Positions 36,215-45,111 are shown, numbered from the stretch's first letter. The stretch is DNA of 64,000 bases from Paenibacillus sp. J23TS9 (GCF_018403225.1 NZ_BOSG01000003.1:496001-560000), one strand, 5' to 3'. Made by a program: numbers and translations. The notes: generated by a model from the sequence alone, not told the origin.

Positions 36215-36373
36215 AAGTACAAATTCCTATCTTTTGTGAAGAAGCAAAAGGAGCTGCCTCCAAGCAAGCTCCTCAACTCCCGTTCCCCGATAGGTGAATG
36301 AATGATCAAAGATACTGACCTGTTATGTGCTGATTGCATTACTTCTGGTTAAACGCTGACGGAATTCGTGACG

Positions 36374-36391
36374 AGGGCTGCGCCCTTTTTT
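36374..36391 (+). terminator. Short GC-rich terminator
   Basis: AGGGC (36374-36378) pairs with GCCCT (36382-36386) around TGC, followed by six Ts; it insulates the downstream MerR promoter. Confidence 0.6.
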
Positions 36392-36431
36392 CAACAATTT
36401 TTGTTCAGTTTCGGACATTTTTGTTTTTATG

Positions 36432-36462
36432 TTGACTTAAACCATGGTTTAAGCCGTATCAT
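36432..36462 (+). promoter_or_regulatory. MerR-type promoter with 19-bp spacer and palindromic operator
   Basis: TTGACT (-35, 36432-36437) and TATCAT (-10, 36457-36462) are separated by 19 bases, two more than optimal. The perfect 18-bp palindrome CTTAAACCATGGTTTAAG (36436-36453) fills the spacer. This is the classical arrangement through which MerR proteins twist and activate promoters, and a MerR gene is the first gene downstream. Confidence 0.75.
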
Positions 36463-36502
36463 ATACCTGCAGACATGAAAGTTTAAACTTGGAGGCCTCC
36501 AA

Positions 36503-36895
36503 ATGAAGTATTGTTCAATTGGCGAAGTTTCAGCTAAATTCAATATTCCAGAATCAACGGTACGCTATTATGAAAAAAAAGGACTACTCCCACTCATCGA
36601 GCGTGATGAAGCTGGGAGGCGATTATTTTCAGAAAATCAAATTACGCTCCTTGAAATCGTTATTTATTTAAAAAAAACGCACATGCCAATTAGTGGTATC
36701 AAGCAATATGTTGATTGGGTAGTAGAGGGAGATAACACCACTGTACTCCGACTTGAAATGCTGAAGAATCACAAGCAAGCTGTTCTAGCTGAAATTACGG
36801 GAATGACAGAAGCCTTACAAGAAATTGACGTAAAAATTACTCGTTATACAAAACGCATTCAGGAAAGAAAAGAAGAAAATAAGATAAAAAACTAA
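36503..36895 (+). CDS. MerR-family regulator
   Basis: A 130-residue regulator: EVSAKFNIPESTVRYYEKKG is the DNA-binding region, followed by the RLFSENQ wing, dimerisation helix and a short Lys/Glu-rich tail. There is no cysteine metal site; its size fits the small-molecule or carbonyl-stress (AdhR-like) subgroup. GGAGGCC is eleven bases before the ATG. The SDR gene starts 18 bases after its stop, so the two form an operon controlled by the palindromic promoter at 36432. Confidence 0.85.
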   Translation: MKYCSIGEVSAKFNIPESTVRYYEKKGLLPLIERDEAGRRLFSENQITLLEIVIYLKKTHMPISGIKQYVDWVVEGDNTTVLRLEMLKNHKQAVLAEITGMTEALQEIDVKITRYTKRIQERKEENKIKN

Positions 36896-36913
36896 TGGAG
36901 AAGAGGAACAATA

Positions 36914-37675
36914 ATGAAACTTTCAGGAAACACAATCCTTATTACCGGCGGAAGTTCTGGAATAGGATTAGCTTTTGCAGAGCGCTTTATAAAAGCTGGA
37001 AATAAAGTGATTGTTAGTGGACGACGTGAAAATATACTTCAAGATGCGAAAGAAAAATTCCCTAGCCTGATTACTCGTGTAAGTGATTTGGATATTGAAT
37101 CCGAGCGTGCAGCATTGTTTGATTGGGTAACAGTGAACTATCCAGAAGTGAATGTGTTAGTTAACAATGCAGGTATCCAACAACGCTTTAATGTGTTAAA
37201 AGAGGACGCGAAGAACAATTGGAATTATTTCAGTAAAGAAATCACAACCAACATTGAAGCACCTTTCCATCTCTCTATGCTGTTCGCTCCATTTTTTGCA
37301 GCAAAAGAAGAGGCGACTATCATTAACGTGACATCTGGGTTAGCTTTTACACCGTTTGCGATTGCTCCGATTTATTCAGCATCTAAAGCGGCGCTTCATT
37401 CATTTACAATGAGTCTAAGACACCAACTTTCTGAAACGTCTGTAGAAGTAATTGAAGTTGCTCCTCCGGCAGTGAATACAAATTTAGGTGGAGCGGGATT
37501 GCATATCCAGGGAGAGCCATTAGATGCCTTCACAGATGGAATTTTCAAAGGATTAGAAGAAGGTCAAAAGGAAATTGGATATGGTTCTTCTGTGAATCGC
37601 TTACGCATGTCACGAGATGAAGTCGACGAATACGCGGAAAATATGTATAAGGCCACGAAAAACGCAATTGAATAA
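36914..37675 (+). CDS. Short-chain dehydrogenase/reductase, DltE-like
   Basis: A 253-residue classical SDR: TITGGSSGIG-type cofactor motif (ILITGGSSGIGLAFAERF), NNAGIQQ, the catalytic Ser in NVTSGLAF and YSASKAAL with the catalytic Tyr and Lys. The sequence resembles Bacillus DltE, an SDR with unproven substrate. Cytoplasmic NAD(P)-dependent oxidoreductase. Regulator-linked position suggests a role in handling a reactive carbonyl or similar compound. AGAAGAGG precedes the ATG. Confidence 0.85.
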   Translation: MKLSGNTILITGGSSGIGLAFAERFIKAGNKVIVSGRRENILQDAKEKFPSLITRVSDLDIESERAALFDWVTVNYPEVNVLVNNAGIQQRFNVLKEDAKNNWNYFSKEITTNIEAPFHLSMLFAPFFAAKEEATIINVTSGLAFTPFAIAPIYSASKAALHSFTMSLRHQLSETSVEVIEVAPPAVNTNLGGAGLHIQGEPLDAFTDGIFKGLEEGQKEIGYGSSVNRLRMSRDEVDEYAENMYKATKNAIE

Positions 37676-37762
37676 CTATACTTACGAAAAGTTCCACTTT
37701 CCGTCTTCGTATTGGCATATATGAACGCAAAACTCGCCGGTATACTCTTATAAAAGCATGAA

Positions 37763-37878
37763 AAAACACATCCTAAATGGGGATATAGCATTCTTCTAAA
37801 TAAACCTTTCCATGAATTGAAGGACTAATTGGGGTTTATCAATAGAAGAAAGCTTATTTACCAAAAGGGATGTGTTTT
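37763..37878. repeat. Long imperfect hairpin between convergent genes
   Basis: AAAACACATCC (37763-37773) pairs with GGATGTGTTTT (37868-37878), TTCTTCTA (37791-37798) with TAGAAGAA (37843-37850), and TAAACC (37801-37806) with GGTTTA (37833-37838), all in nested order. The whole 116 bases can fold as one interrupted hairpin. It may be a miniature inverted-repeat element or a structured terminator for the convergent SDR and nucleotidase genes. Confidence 0.6.
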
Positions 37879-37912
37879 CCTGTCTTACTATAAGGTTTGC
37901 ATAAGTTCTACA

Positions 37913-40036
37913 TTATGAAGCCTTTGCTGCAACAGCTTTTTGAATTAAAGCTTTTGCAGCGTCTTTAGAAAGACCTTGTTTAGGTTGAAGCAGATTTTTC
38001 TCTGCTGCACTAAGGATACCTTTGTCAATCAGTTTTGCCATAGATTTAACCGCATAGGCAGAAACGATTTTTCCATCTCCAAAACCTGCAATGATCGTAG
38101 CAGCATTTTTATCAGAAGCTTTATCGTTCAACAATTTAGCTAGAATGGTCGCAGCTTCTTCACGAGTGATATCACGATCAGGATTGAAGTTACCACCGTA
38201 GCCTTGAATGAATCCGGCATGAGCAGCTTCAGCGATTGAATCTGCATATGCAGCGTCAGCAGCAATATCCTTGAATGCAGGTGCTGTAGCTACTTCGTTT
38301 AGTTTCAACATGTCAACTAGAGCACTTACAAATTCAGCACGGGAAATGAATTCTGTCGTTACAGGTGTTTCTGTTTGCTCTGTAGATGCAGCTAGATTCG
38401 TGATACGACCTTCTGTTTTAGCTTGAATAGCCCCACCTTTAAACGTATCTACAATGTACTGGTAGAATACATCCAGATCGATAGGACCTGCTAAGGATGA
38501 TTTAGCATCCACTAGCACTGTATAGTTATCTCCACCTGCTGCCATAAAGTTGTTAACTACAGCCGTATATGTTTTTCCAGGATCAATAGGTGTACCATCT
38601 TCAAGACTAAGACTAGTCACACGTTCTGCAACTGGCTTATTGAAATCTGCAGTGTACTTCAAGCCAGAGATTTGTAGTGTTTTTGTGTTTGGTGTACCGT
38701 CCGCGTTTGTACCCCATTGTTGCTCCAACAAGGTTTGAATTTGTCCACCAGTCAGCTCTAGTTTTACCAAAGTATTGCCAAAGGGTTGGATTTTAGCAAG
38801 ATCAGCAAAGGTCACATCTCCTTGTGGCAGATCCGCACGAATACCCCCTGGGTTCATAAATGCAAAGTCAGCAGCGCTTGCTTTATCGCCAAAGTCTGCT
38901 TGACGCATTGCATCTGCAATGAGGTTGCCTAGAGGCGCTTCGTTATTATAAGCATCTGTGCGAGTGACAGAGCCATCTGTTGTACCTACTGGCTTCGTAA
39001 GTTCAGGATGCTTGTCCAATGACTTTTTAATAATAGCTAAAGATTCAGGGTCTTCTTTTACACCCTCTTGAAGAGTCGTTGTAACTGCAGCTGATTTTTC
39101 GGTTACATCCCCCGTAGCAGGGTCAATCATCAACTTAATATCTTCAAATGCCGTACCGTAAGAATAAGCCTGAACGATCAATTTTCCATTCACTTCACCG
39201 TTAGCTAAAGCATGATTGTCACCTGCAACGATAACGTCAACAGGGGAATTTGCCGGCAAAGCTTTGGCTAAATCAGCTGCTTCTCCAGTGGTTACGCCTT
39301 CTTTGGTTGTTGCTGGATCATGTGCCAGGACGATGATCGTTTCTACACCTTGATTTTGCAATTCTTTTGCATATTTATTAACGGCTTCAACTTCTTCTTC
39401 TGCACTTAAGAAACGCACGCCTGCTGTACCAGATGGAGATACTTTAGAAGGTGTAGCTTTCGTCACTAATCCGATAAATCCGATTTTGACTCCGCCCACT
39501 GCTTTAATTACATATGGCTTAATCAATGGTTTGCCAGTGGAGGTTTCAATGACGTTTGCATTAACATAATCAAGTTTTGCACCAGCATGAGTTACCTTGC
39601 CTTCTTTAGGATCAAGGCCACCAAAGATTTGTGCTTTTAATGCAGCGATACCTTGGTCGAATTCATGATTGCCTAAAGAACCAACATCAAAGCCCATCAT
39701 ATTCATCCATTCCATCGTAGGCTCATCACGATCCAGAGATGAAACTGGAGCAGATGCGCCAACGGAGTCTCCATTATGGAAGAGTAGGGAGTTTTCGTAT
39801 TTTGCTTGAGCCTCTTTTAGATATGTAGCTAGAATTGGAGCAGTCCCTGCCTTTTTATCACTAACCATCGTTGTCGTATCTAACTGACCGTGCAGGTCAT
39901 TGATTCCGATTAAGTGTACCTCGACATCTTTGCCTGCAGCAGAGACAGAACCTACTGCGCCAAATAGTTGGGATAGCAATAGTGCAGTAGCAGCCACACG
40001 AATGGTGCTTTTACCCAGAACTTTTTTCCATGACAT
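37913..40036 (-). CDS. SLH-anchored bifunctional 5'-nucleotidase/UDP-sugar hydrolase
   Basis: A 707-residue exported protein. Residues 1-33 form a signal peptide ending VSAAG. The metallophosphatase domain follows with the metal motifs INDLHGQL, NGDSVGASA, GNHEFDQG, AHDPA and AGDNHAL, then the 5'-nucleotidase C-terminal domain (FMNPGGIRADLPQGDV; NFMAAGGDNYT). From about residue 565 there are two to three SLH repeats (FISRAEFVSALVDML, RDITREEAATILAKLLND) that anchor it to cell-wall secondary polymer. It likely scavenges phosphate and nucleosides from extracellular nucleotides. Monocistronic. Confidence 0.92.
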   Translation of the reverse strand: MSWKKVLGKSTIRVAATALLLSQLFGAVGSVSAAGKDVEVHLIGINDLHGQLDTTTMVSDKKAGTAPILATYLKEAQAKYENSLLFHNGDSVGASAPVSSLDRDEPTMEWMNMMGFDVGSLGNHEFDQGIAALKAQIFGGLDPKEGKVTHAGAKLDYVNANVIETSTGKPLIKPYVIKAVGGVKIGFIGLVTKATPSKVSPSGTAGVRFLSAEEEVEAVNKYAKELQNQGVETIIVLAHDPATTKEGVTTGEAADLAKALPANSPVDVIVAGDNHALANGEVNGKLIVQAYSYGTAFEDIKLMIDPATGDVTEKSAAVTTTLQEGVKEDPESLAIIKKSLDKHPELTKPVGTTDGSVTRTDAYNNEAPLGNLIADAMRQADFGDKASAADFAFMNPGGIRADLPQGDVTFADLAKIQPFGNTLVKLELTGGQIQTLLEQQWGTNADGTPNTKTLQISGLKYTADFNKPVAERVTSLSLEDGTPIDPGKTYTAVVNNFMAAGGDNYTVLVDAKSSLAGPIDLDVFYQYIVDTFKGGAIQAKTEGRITNLAASTEQTETPVTTEFISRAEFVSALVDMLKLNEVATAPAFKDIAADAAYADSIAEAAHAGFIQGYGGNFNPDRDITREEAATILAKLLNDKASDKNAATIIAGFGDGKIVSAYAVKSMAKLIDKGILSAAEKNLLQPKQGLSKDAAKALIQKAVAAKAS

Positions 40037-40379
40037 GAGTTACAAAACCCCTCTCAAATTTCTGTTCCTGAAATACTATAACATGAATAAATTCATAAAA
40101 ATCGTAGAATATATGAAGTCAATGTAAAAAAGTTGAAAGATTAATAGAGAAGAAACACCCCTATATCTGGCTCTACACCCAAGTTAGTGCTCGAGGTTTC
40201 GATCTACTTCAAGGGATGGCGGAGTTTTTGAAATAAAACAAAGGCACTCATTAGAGTGCCCCCGGGCTAAAAAACTGTTTTCAGCTTTGTCGACCGATCG
40301 CTTCGAGACCGATATCGATACTTTTCCGTATGCAGCTATTTTCATGGCTTAAGAACGTAGGAATTGCGTCGCGATTTTT
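40037..40379. other. Gap of about 340 bases
   Basis: It holds the nucleotidase promoter region, a gene-tail fragment at 40132 and a hairpin GGCACTC/GAGTGCC (40243-40260). Nothing else is evident. Confidence 0.5.
40132..40236 (+). pseudogene. C-terminal tail of a lost gene
   Basis: A frame without start codon reads VERLIEKKHPYIWLYTQVSA and then RGFDLLQGMAEFLK before a TAA at 40234. It looks like a real protein end, but no family was recognised. Confidence 0.3.
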
Positions 40380-40793
40380 TTATGATGTAATATCGTCGAA
40401 ATTCTGCAAAAGGCGCAGCTCCAGCCCTTTTTCGTTTGTTGTTAGTTCTTGCATAATCGGAATAGTCATATCGGTATTGGGGTTGTATTTCAGGCCCCAG
40501 TGCATAATGGCAAAAACGACCGGAAACAGGTCAAGTGCCTTTTGTGTTGGTCGGTACATGGTTTGTGCGCGGTTTGTATCTCCTTCTATCTTGACGAGCA
40601 GGCCTGCCTCAACGAGTGATTGGAGCCGTGCACTCAAAATATTAGTTGAGATGTGCTCGCGTGAAGCAAGAAACTCGCGGTAATACCGCTTGTTATGGAT
40701 AAGGACGTCACGAAGTATGACTAGGCTCCAGGGATCACCCCATATGTCGAGCGCATATACGATTGGACAAACTGTGGAAGATCGCTTTTTCAT
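40380..40793 (-). CDS. HxlR-family regulator
   Basis: A 137-residue winged-HTH regulator of the HxlR type: CPIVYALDIWGDPWSLVILR near the start, the recognition stretch REHISTNILSARLQSLVEAG, and YRPTQKALDLFPV in the wing. The ATG at 40793 fits the family N-terminus but has no ribosome binding site (TAATCATTCTC upstream), so translation may be leaderless. The open frame to 40856 runs through the operators and is rejected. Divergent from an SRPBCC gene. Confidence 0.85.
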   Translation of the reverse strand: MKKRSSTVCPIVYALDIWGDPWSLVILRDVLIHNKRYYREFLASREHISTNILSARLQSLVEAGLLVKIEGDTNRAQTMYRPTQKALDLFPVVFAIMHWGLKYNPNTDMTIPIMQELTTNEKGLELRLLQNFDDITS

Positions 40794-40815
40794 GAGAATG
40801 ATTATACAATTCGTG

Positions 40816-40852
40816 CTTGCATTTTGCAAGTTTGTACTTGTGTTTTGCAAGT
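40816..40852. promoter_or_regulatory. Two adjacent HxlR-type operators
   Basis: CTTGCATTTTGCAAG (40816-40830) and ACTTGTGTTTTGCAAGT (40836-40852) are inverted repeats with the same half-site CTTGCA/TGCAAG, lying between the divergent HxlR and SRPBCC genes. Centres are 21 bases apart, two helical turns. Confidence 0.7.
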
Positions 40853-40905
40853 ACAAGATTTATACTCGGTGTGTAGTTAACAATTAACGAGGGGAGATCA
40901 CTTGC

Positions 40906-41379
40906 ATGAATCAAAGTTACAGCACTTTTTTCAAGGTAGACCAGAGCCCTGAAGAGGTATATGCCGCTATTAATAATGTCCGCGGATGGTGGTCAGAGGA
41001 AATAGAGGGCACCACTGACGAACTCGGTGAATTTAAGTACCACCACCAAGATATTCACCGCTGCACCATCCAAATCACCGAGCTTGTTCCAGGTAAAAAG
41101 GTTGTTTGGCACATTGCAGACAACTACTTTAACTTCGTAAAGGACAAGAGCGAGTGGACGGATACCGACATTGTCTTTGAAATCGCCAAGAAGGACGGCA
41201 AAACAGAAGTTCGATTTACGCACGTAGGCCTCGTTCCCGCGTATGAGTGTTACGCCGTCTGTACGGACTCCTGGGGCATCTACATAAGCGGCAGCCTTCG
41301 CGACTTGATCACCAAGGGTAAGGGCCAGCCCAACCAAAGCGAACAAATTGCAAACAAACACGGTATAGAGAACTCTTAG
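40906..41379 (+). CDS. SRPBCC-domain protein
   Basis: A 157-residue SRPBCC protein: FFKVDQSPEEVYAAINNVRG at the start, WWSEEIEG, HRCTIQITELVPGKKVVWHI and a C-terminal helix (YISGSLRDLITKGKG). It binds an unknown hydrophobic ligand in the cytoplasm. GGGGAGATC is ten bases before the ATG. The divergent HxlR regulator probably controls it. It is only distantly related to the SRPBCC pair at 9715-10598. Confidence 0.82.
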   Translation: MNQSYSTFFKVDQSPEEVYAAINNVRGWWSEEIEGTTDELGEFKYHHQDIHRCTIQITELVPGKKVVWHIADNYFNFVKDKSEWTDTDIVFEIAKKDGKTEVRFTHVGLVPAYECYAVCTDSWGIYISGSLRDLITKGKGQPNQSEQIANKHGIENS

Positions 41380-41511
41380 AAACCCCATGCCATAGACCGA
41401 AGCTCGGCGCTTAGCAACAAGGCTTTTCCAAGAGATTGCGCTGCCTCTCCTGAAAGCGCCCGGGCAAAGGTATTAGCAAAAGTCAAAAAAGACTCTTGCT
41501 GGTTTATTCCC

Positions 41512-41570
41512 AAAAAACTTGCCGTTATTTGTGGTACGGTTCAGCGTAACGGGTTTATCGGCGAGAAATC
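41512..41570 (+). repeat. Dispersed core element, copy 4 (best preserved)
   Basis: Reads AAAAAACTTGCCGTTATTTG then TGGTACGGTTCAGCGTAACG and GGTTTATCGGCGAGAAAT. CCGTTA (41522-41527) pairs with TAACGG (41547-41552), closing a loop that contains the conserved core. A perfect terminator follows 20 bases later. Confidence 0.7.
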
Positions 41571-41589
41571 GGATGCTTCTAACATAAAA

Positions 41590-41628
41590 ACAACCTTTGC
41601 TGACTTTCAATTCAGCAAAGGTTGTTTG
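41590..41628 (+). terminator. Terminator after repeat copy 4
   Basis: ACAACCTTTGCTGA (41590-41603) pairs perfectly with TCAGCAAAGGTTGT (41612-41625), 14 bp. Confidence 0.78.
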
Positions 41629-41642
41629 ATCTACAATATTAC

Positions 41643-41742
41643 TTATCAATAATCTCCGTTACTTTCAACATTCTTGCAATTAATGCCGTGACCTCCGCAC
41701 GCGTTCATTTTATACAGCGAAGGTGTTATCGGCTGTACCCAT
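41643..41742 (-). pseudogene. Remnant of an SLH domain
   Basis: On the minus strand TRAEVTALIARMLKVTEIID ends at a TAA (41643); this is the typical last half of an SLH repeat at a protein C-terminus. The preceding half (GTADNTF) lies in another frame behind a stop. It is the end of a lost surface-protein gene, not part of the peptidase gene next to it. Confidence 0.6.
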
Positions 41743-41764
41743 TAACCACCTTGAACTGGGCCTG

Positions 41765-43462
41765 TTACTGCAGCTCATTAATCAAACCCATCACAAATTT
41801 GGAGGTCTTCGCCAGACATCGGTCCGTGAAGTCAAATTCAATACCCGTATCGCGATAAATATCGGCTATAGATTGATTGGGATCCGCCCCCGCTCCTTGC
41901 TTGTATAACGACGTCGCTCTAGCCGGATCTTCCCGGTAGATTTGTAATAACTGCAGAGCTCCCACCATCGACATAGAGTATTCGATATTGTAGAACGGAT
42001 AACCGAAATAGTGAGTAACAGCGGTCCACCTGGTTGCCACTTCAGACTCAAGACCCGTAATATCTACCGGGTGATAGATGAATCGTTTTTCTAATTCTAA
42101 GTACTTCTCATCCCTCTCTTCCGGTGTATGATCCGGATTCGTGTAAAGCCAATGCTGAAACAAGTCGCCTGCGGCGGGCCCGATAAGCATGGTGAAGGCG
42201 CGGCTAAGTTCTTCACGTTGTGCATTCTTGCATTCTTTATCATCGGTATAGAATATATGAAGCTTGTCGAGCAGCAACAGCTCCAAACCGTGTGAGTAAA
42301 GCTCTGCTACTTCCGCACGAAGGTGGTGCTCTTGAATCCCTTCCCCGGATTCGTACTGCAGATACGCGTTCACCGCATGGCCCATTTCGTGAATCAGCGC
42401 AATGAGCGCGAAGAACGATGGACTGAAATTACAAAATATAAATGCGTTTTGGGTCGCTGGCAGGAATTCTAAAAACCCGCCGGGCGCTTTTCCGTGACGA
42501 ACCTCCAGATCGAGAAGCCCATTCCCGCGCATGTGACGGAATCTTTCCTGGAAATAAGGATCGGTCATGCCAAGCATCTGATCCACGCCGTCCATCAACT
42601 CGGTAACCGTTTGGAACGGCGCACCTTGCATCAAGCACGGACCTTTGTCCCATGGGTGGTAAGATTCTATGCCTAGGCTTGCTTGCATGATGCCGGCAAG
42701 ACGGTCCCATGCGGGGATCACATGTTTCTCTACAGAATCATGAAAGTCATAACAGTCTTGGATGCTATATTCGCGGTTCTTCATCGTGAACATGTAGTCA
42801 CGGTAATTATCGAAACCAGCATTGACAGCCATCTTGTGCCGAAGGCTCACCAATTCGTTCATCAGTTCATCCATTTGCGGCTTTACACGTAACCTAGCAC
42901 CGGCCAATGCACGCCAAGCTCGTTCGCGAATTACTTGATCCGGACTGTCCAATTGTCCCTCCACGAATGAATAAGGTTTGGTTTCGCCATCCCATTCGAT
43001 GCTCAAACCACCCATGATCTCATTGTACTTGGTGACCAGTTCTTGCTCCCGAACGGTAAGCGGAATATTCTCTTCGCGAAATAGTTCCGCCTTCGTTCGC
43101 CGCACTTTAAGCATCAGGCCGTATTTCTTATCGTCCAACTGTTCGTGAAACGGACTGTCCAATAACTTCTTGTCCAATTCTGCCTGATATTTCATCAGCA
43201 TAGGCTGCACAGCGGTTTGATCGTGTGAAAAAATATCGCGCATGACAGCATTTGTGGTATCACGATAGAAGTCGATTTGGTGACCGTACATTGCCTCTTC
43301 AATCTCCTCCCGGAACTTCCTCTCCCCCTCGAGCCATTCCTCCAAATCGGCAACGGACTTAATTTCCTGTTGGAGCATCTGCTGCAATCTGGCTTCTAGC
43401 GCTTCTAGATCATTCAGATTGACGGCGTCGGAATAATACTTTATAGAAGATAATTCAGACAT
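41765..43462 (-). CDS. pepF: M3-family oligoendopeptidase
   Basis: A 565-residue cytoplasmic zinc peptidase of the PepF/M3B group. The zinc motif HEMGHAVN lies at about residues 357-364, followed by the third ligand region EVAELYSHGLELLLLDK. The N-terminal half is helical (MSELSSIKYYSDAVNLNDLE). It cleaves short peptides of roughly 6-18 residues. The ATG at 43462 has AAATGGGAGGGA upstream. It stands alone. Confidence 0.9.
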   Translation of the reverse strand: MSELSSIKYYSDAVNLNDLEALEARLQQMLQQEIKSVADLEEWLEGERKFREEIEEAMYGHQIDFYRDTTNAVMRDIFSHDQTAVQPMLMKYQAELDKKLLDSPFHEQLDDKKYGLMLKVRRTKAELFREENIPLTVREQELVTKYNEIMGGLSIEWDGETKPYSFVEGQLDSPDQVIRERAWRALAGARLRVKPQMDELMNELVSLRHKMAVNAGFDNYRDYMFTMKNREYSIQDCYDFHDSVEKHVIPAWDRLAGIMQASLGIESYHPWDKGPCLMQGAPFQTVTELMDGVDQMLGMTDPYFQERFRHMRGNGLLDLEVRHGKAPGGFLEFLPATQNAFIFCNFSPSFFALIALIHEMGHAVNAYLQYESGEGIQEHHLRAEVAELYSHGLELLLLDKLHIFYTDDKECKNAQREELSRAFTMLIGPAAGDLFQHWLYTNPDHTPEERDEKYLELEKRFIYHPVDITGLESEVATRWTAVTHYFGYPFYNIEYSMSMVGALQLLQIYREDPARATSLYKQGAGADPNQSIADIYRDTGIEFDFTDRCLAKTSKFVMGLINELQ

Positions 43463-43945
43463 GCTTTGTCCCTCCCATTTAGTAATTTCAATTCCATCAT
43501 ACCTTATATTACCAATTACAGACCGATAAGTTTATCCCGTTACTTAACTCAATACATTTAATACATACCAACCGATTTCGAATATGTGTATTTCTTATAC
43601 AAACCATCTGCTGGTATATCGGCAATTAAAAGACGATGCCCGTTAAGGCACCGCCTCTTTTTAGAAAACAGGCACTACTTCTTTAGTTCCGTACCGTTTC
43701 TAACAGGTTATTATGCTTCTGCTTAGGACCTTTCCGGAGTATAGATGCCCTATTGAATGCTTTCGGGATCTTCTGGCCCTAAGTACCTTTCCAGCGTTAC
43801 CATTGCAAGAAACCTACTCAAATATATACAAACTCATGCCCCGAAAGGAATTACAAAAAAACTTGCCCTTATTTGTGGTACGGTTACTGCTCGATGGGAT
43901 TCAGATCTGGTTATAGGATGGAAGGGTAAAGCCACAACTAAAAGA
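43463..43945. other. Gap of about 480 bases
   Basis: It carries the peptidase promoter region and a truncated dispersed core element near 43853. Short frames around 43713-43990 have no ribosome binding site and share only the repeat sequence with other regions. No gene is called. Confidence 0.5.
43853..43890 (+). repeat. Dispersed core element, copy 5 (3' part diverged)
   Basis: Reads CAAAAAAACTTGCCCTTATT then TGTGGTACGGTT, matching copy 4 over about 30 bases before diverging at ACTGCTCG. No hairpin follows. Confidence 0.55.
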
Positions 43946-45046
43946 CTAAATATTCCGTTCCTCATATTCAAACGGCTCTTCACATGAATAAATTTCATGG
44001 AAAAATCCTTTAAACGGGATATCGTCTTCAAAACATTTTATGCGATACGACAGCTCCCTATCACACTCCGGATTTTCGCCGTTGTTCCGCATGACCTCGA
44101 ATGCATCTATAATATTTTCCATGAGGCTTACTTGGATAAACAACGGCAGCTTATCCAACATCGAATCTTCGATTCTGGTCTCGGATCTGTACCCTGCGAG
44201 GACTGTCTCAAAATAATCATCCATAAACTTTTTGCGTTTATTGGCGTCTGGTTCAAATTGTATCCAGCCCACTCCTTGTATCCAGAGGCCCGCTAGGTCA
44301 AACATGTACCAACCGAAACGTGAATTATCGAAATCATATACCGTGATTTGTCCGGTATCAAAATCTATAGAATAATTCCCATCGTTGTAATCAAAATGGA
44401 TCATACCAAAAGTCTCCTGGTCCCTATCCAACCCTTGTAAGGTATCAAGGAGCTCTACCATTTTCTCCTTAACCAGAGATAAGGAACCCGGTATCAGTGA
44501 ATCGATATATTCGGCATTGTATTTGTCAAAAAAGCTATACCGGCGATCGACAGGCGTATATCCCTTCGATATTTGGTGGAGTTTTCCCAGGGTCTTGCCA
44601 CAGTTATAATAATATTCGGTAATTGGAGCCCCTTCCCGGTACCGATAATTATTTTCTACAAGCATTTTTCCTTTAGCCTTTTCAAACAGGCAGACAAAAA
44701 AGATGTGGTTATTGTGGGTGATCTCCTCCAGCAGATTCCCCTTTTGGGAGCTGATTACATTTGAGACACTACCTCCGTGCTCAAATAAATACCGAACAAA
44801 TTCCACTTCGCCTAGGAAATCTTCTCGGCTCCTGTCTGGTAAGAAAGCGATTCGGAGTATTTTAGCGCCCTCGCCCTCTTTTTCACAGGTATAAACGACA
44901 TTTCGCCCTCCATCATGTGCCGGAATCCGCTGGATTTCATAGCCTTCTAATCCGAACAACTCTGATACCACTGCAAGTAAATAGGTATCTCCGATTGCAA
45001 CAACTTCGTTATAGTTTATAACTATCTCTCCTTTTCGTACAAACAT
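43946..45046 (-). CDS. APH-type phosphotransferase
   Basis: A 366-residue protein kinase-like fold of the aminoglycoside/choline/homoserine kinase family. The catalytic loop MIHFDYNDGNYSI has the expected H-x-D-x4-N, and VYDFDNSRFGW is the metal site, so it should be active. The substrate (drug or small metabolite) is unknown. The frame opens at ATG 45046, which has no ribosome binding site; a strong AAGGAG lies inside it (about 45027-45032) and optimally faces an ATA codon at 45019, so the real start is uncertain. No partner gene. Confidence 0.78.
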   Translation of the reverse strand: MFVRKGEIVINYNEVVAIGDTYLLAVVSELFGLEGYEIQRIPAHDGGRNVVYTCEKEGEGAKILRIAFLPDRSREDFLGEVEFVRYLFEHGGSVSNVISSQKGNLLEEITHNNHIFFVCLFEKAKGKMLVENNYRYREGAPITEYYYNCGKTLGKLHQISKGYTPVDRRYSFFDKYNAEYIDSLIPGSLSLVKEKMVELLDTLQGLDRDQETFGMIHFDYNDGNYSIDFDTGQITVYDFDNSRFGWYMFDLAGLWIQGVGWIQFEPDANKRKKFMDDYFETVLAGYRSETRIEDSMLDKLPLFIQVSLMENIIDAFEVMRNNGENPECDRELSYRIKCFEDDIPFKGFFHEIYSCEEPFEYEERNI

Positions 45047-45111
45047 CTATTTATGAATACAAAAAGAGCATACCTCAATAGCGGCAAGCTCAATGGACTT
45101 TTTTGGTCATT

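Larger units (their letters stand above)
36215..36502. other. Gap with a terminator and the MerR promoter
   Basis: It contains an inverted repeat AGGAGCT/AGCTCCT (about 36248-36272), a short terminator (36374-36391) and the promoter with overlong spacer described at 36432. Confidence 0.6.
41380..41764. other. Gap of 385 bases with repeat, terminator and SLH remnant
   Basis: One plus-strand frame stays open across most of the gap (about 41390-41650) and through the repeat, but has no start, no ribosome binding site and no family match, so I do not call it a gene. Confidence 0.5.

Noticed and set aside
41390..41650. Long open frame running through repeat copy 4
   Set aside because: No start codon with ribosome binding site, no family match, and its only similarity to another region is the nucleotide repeat.
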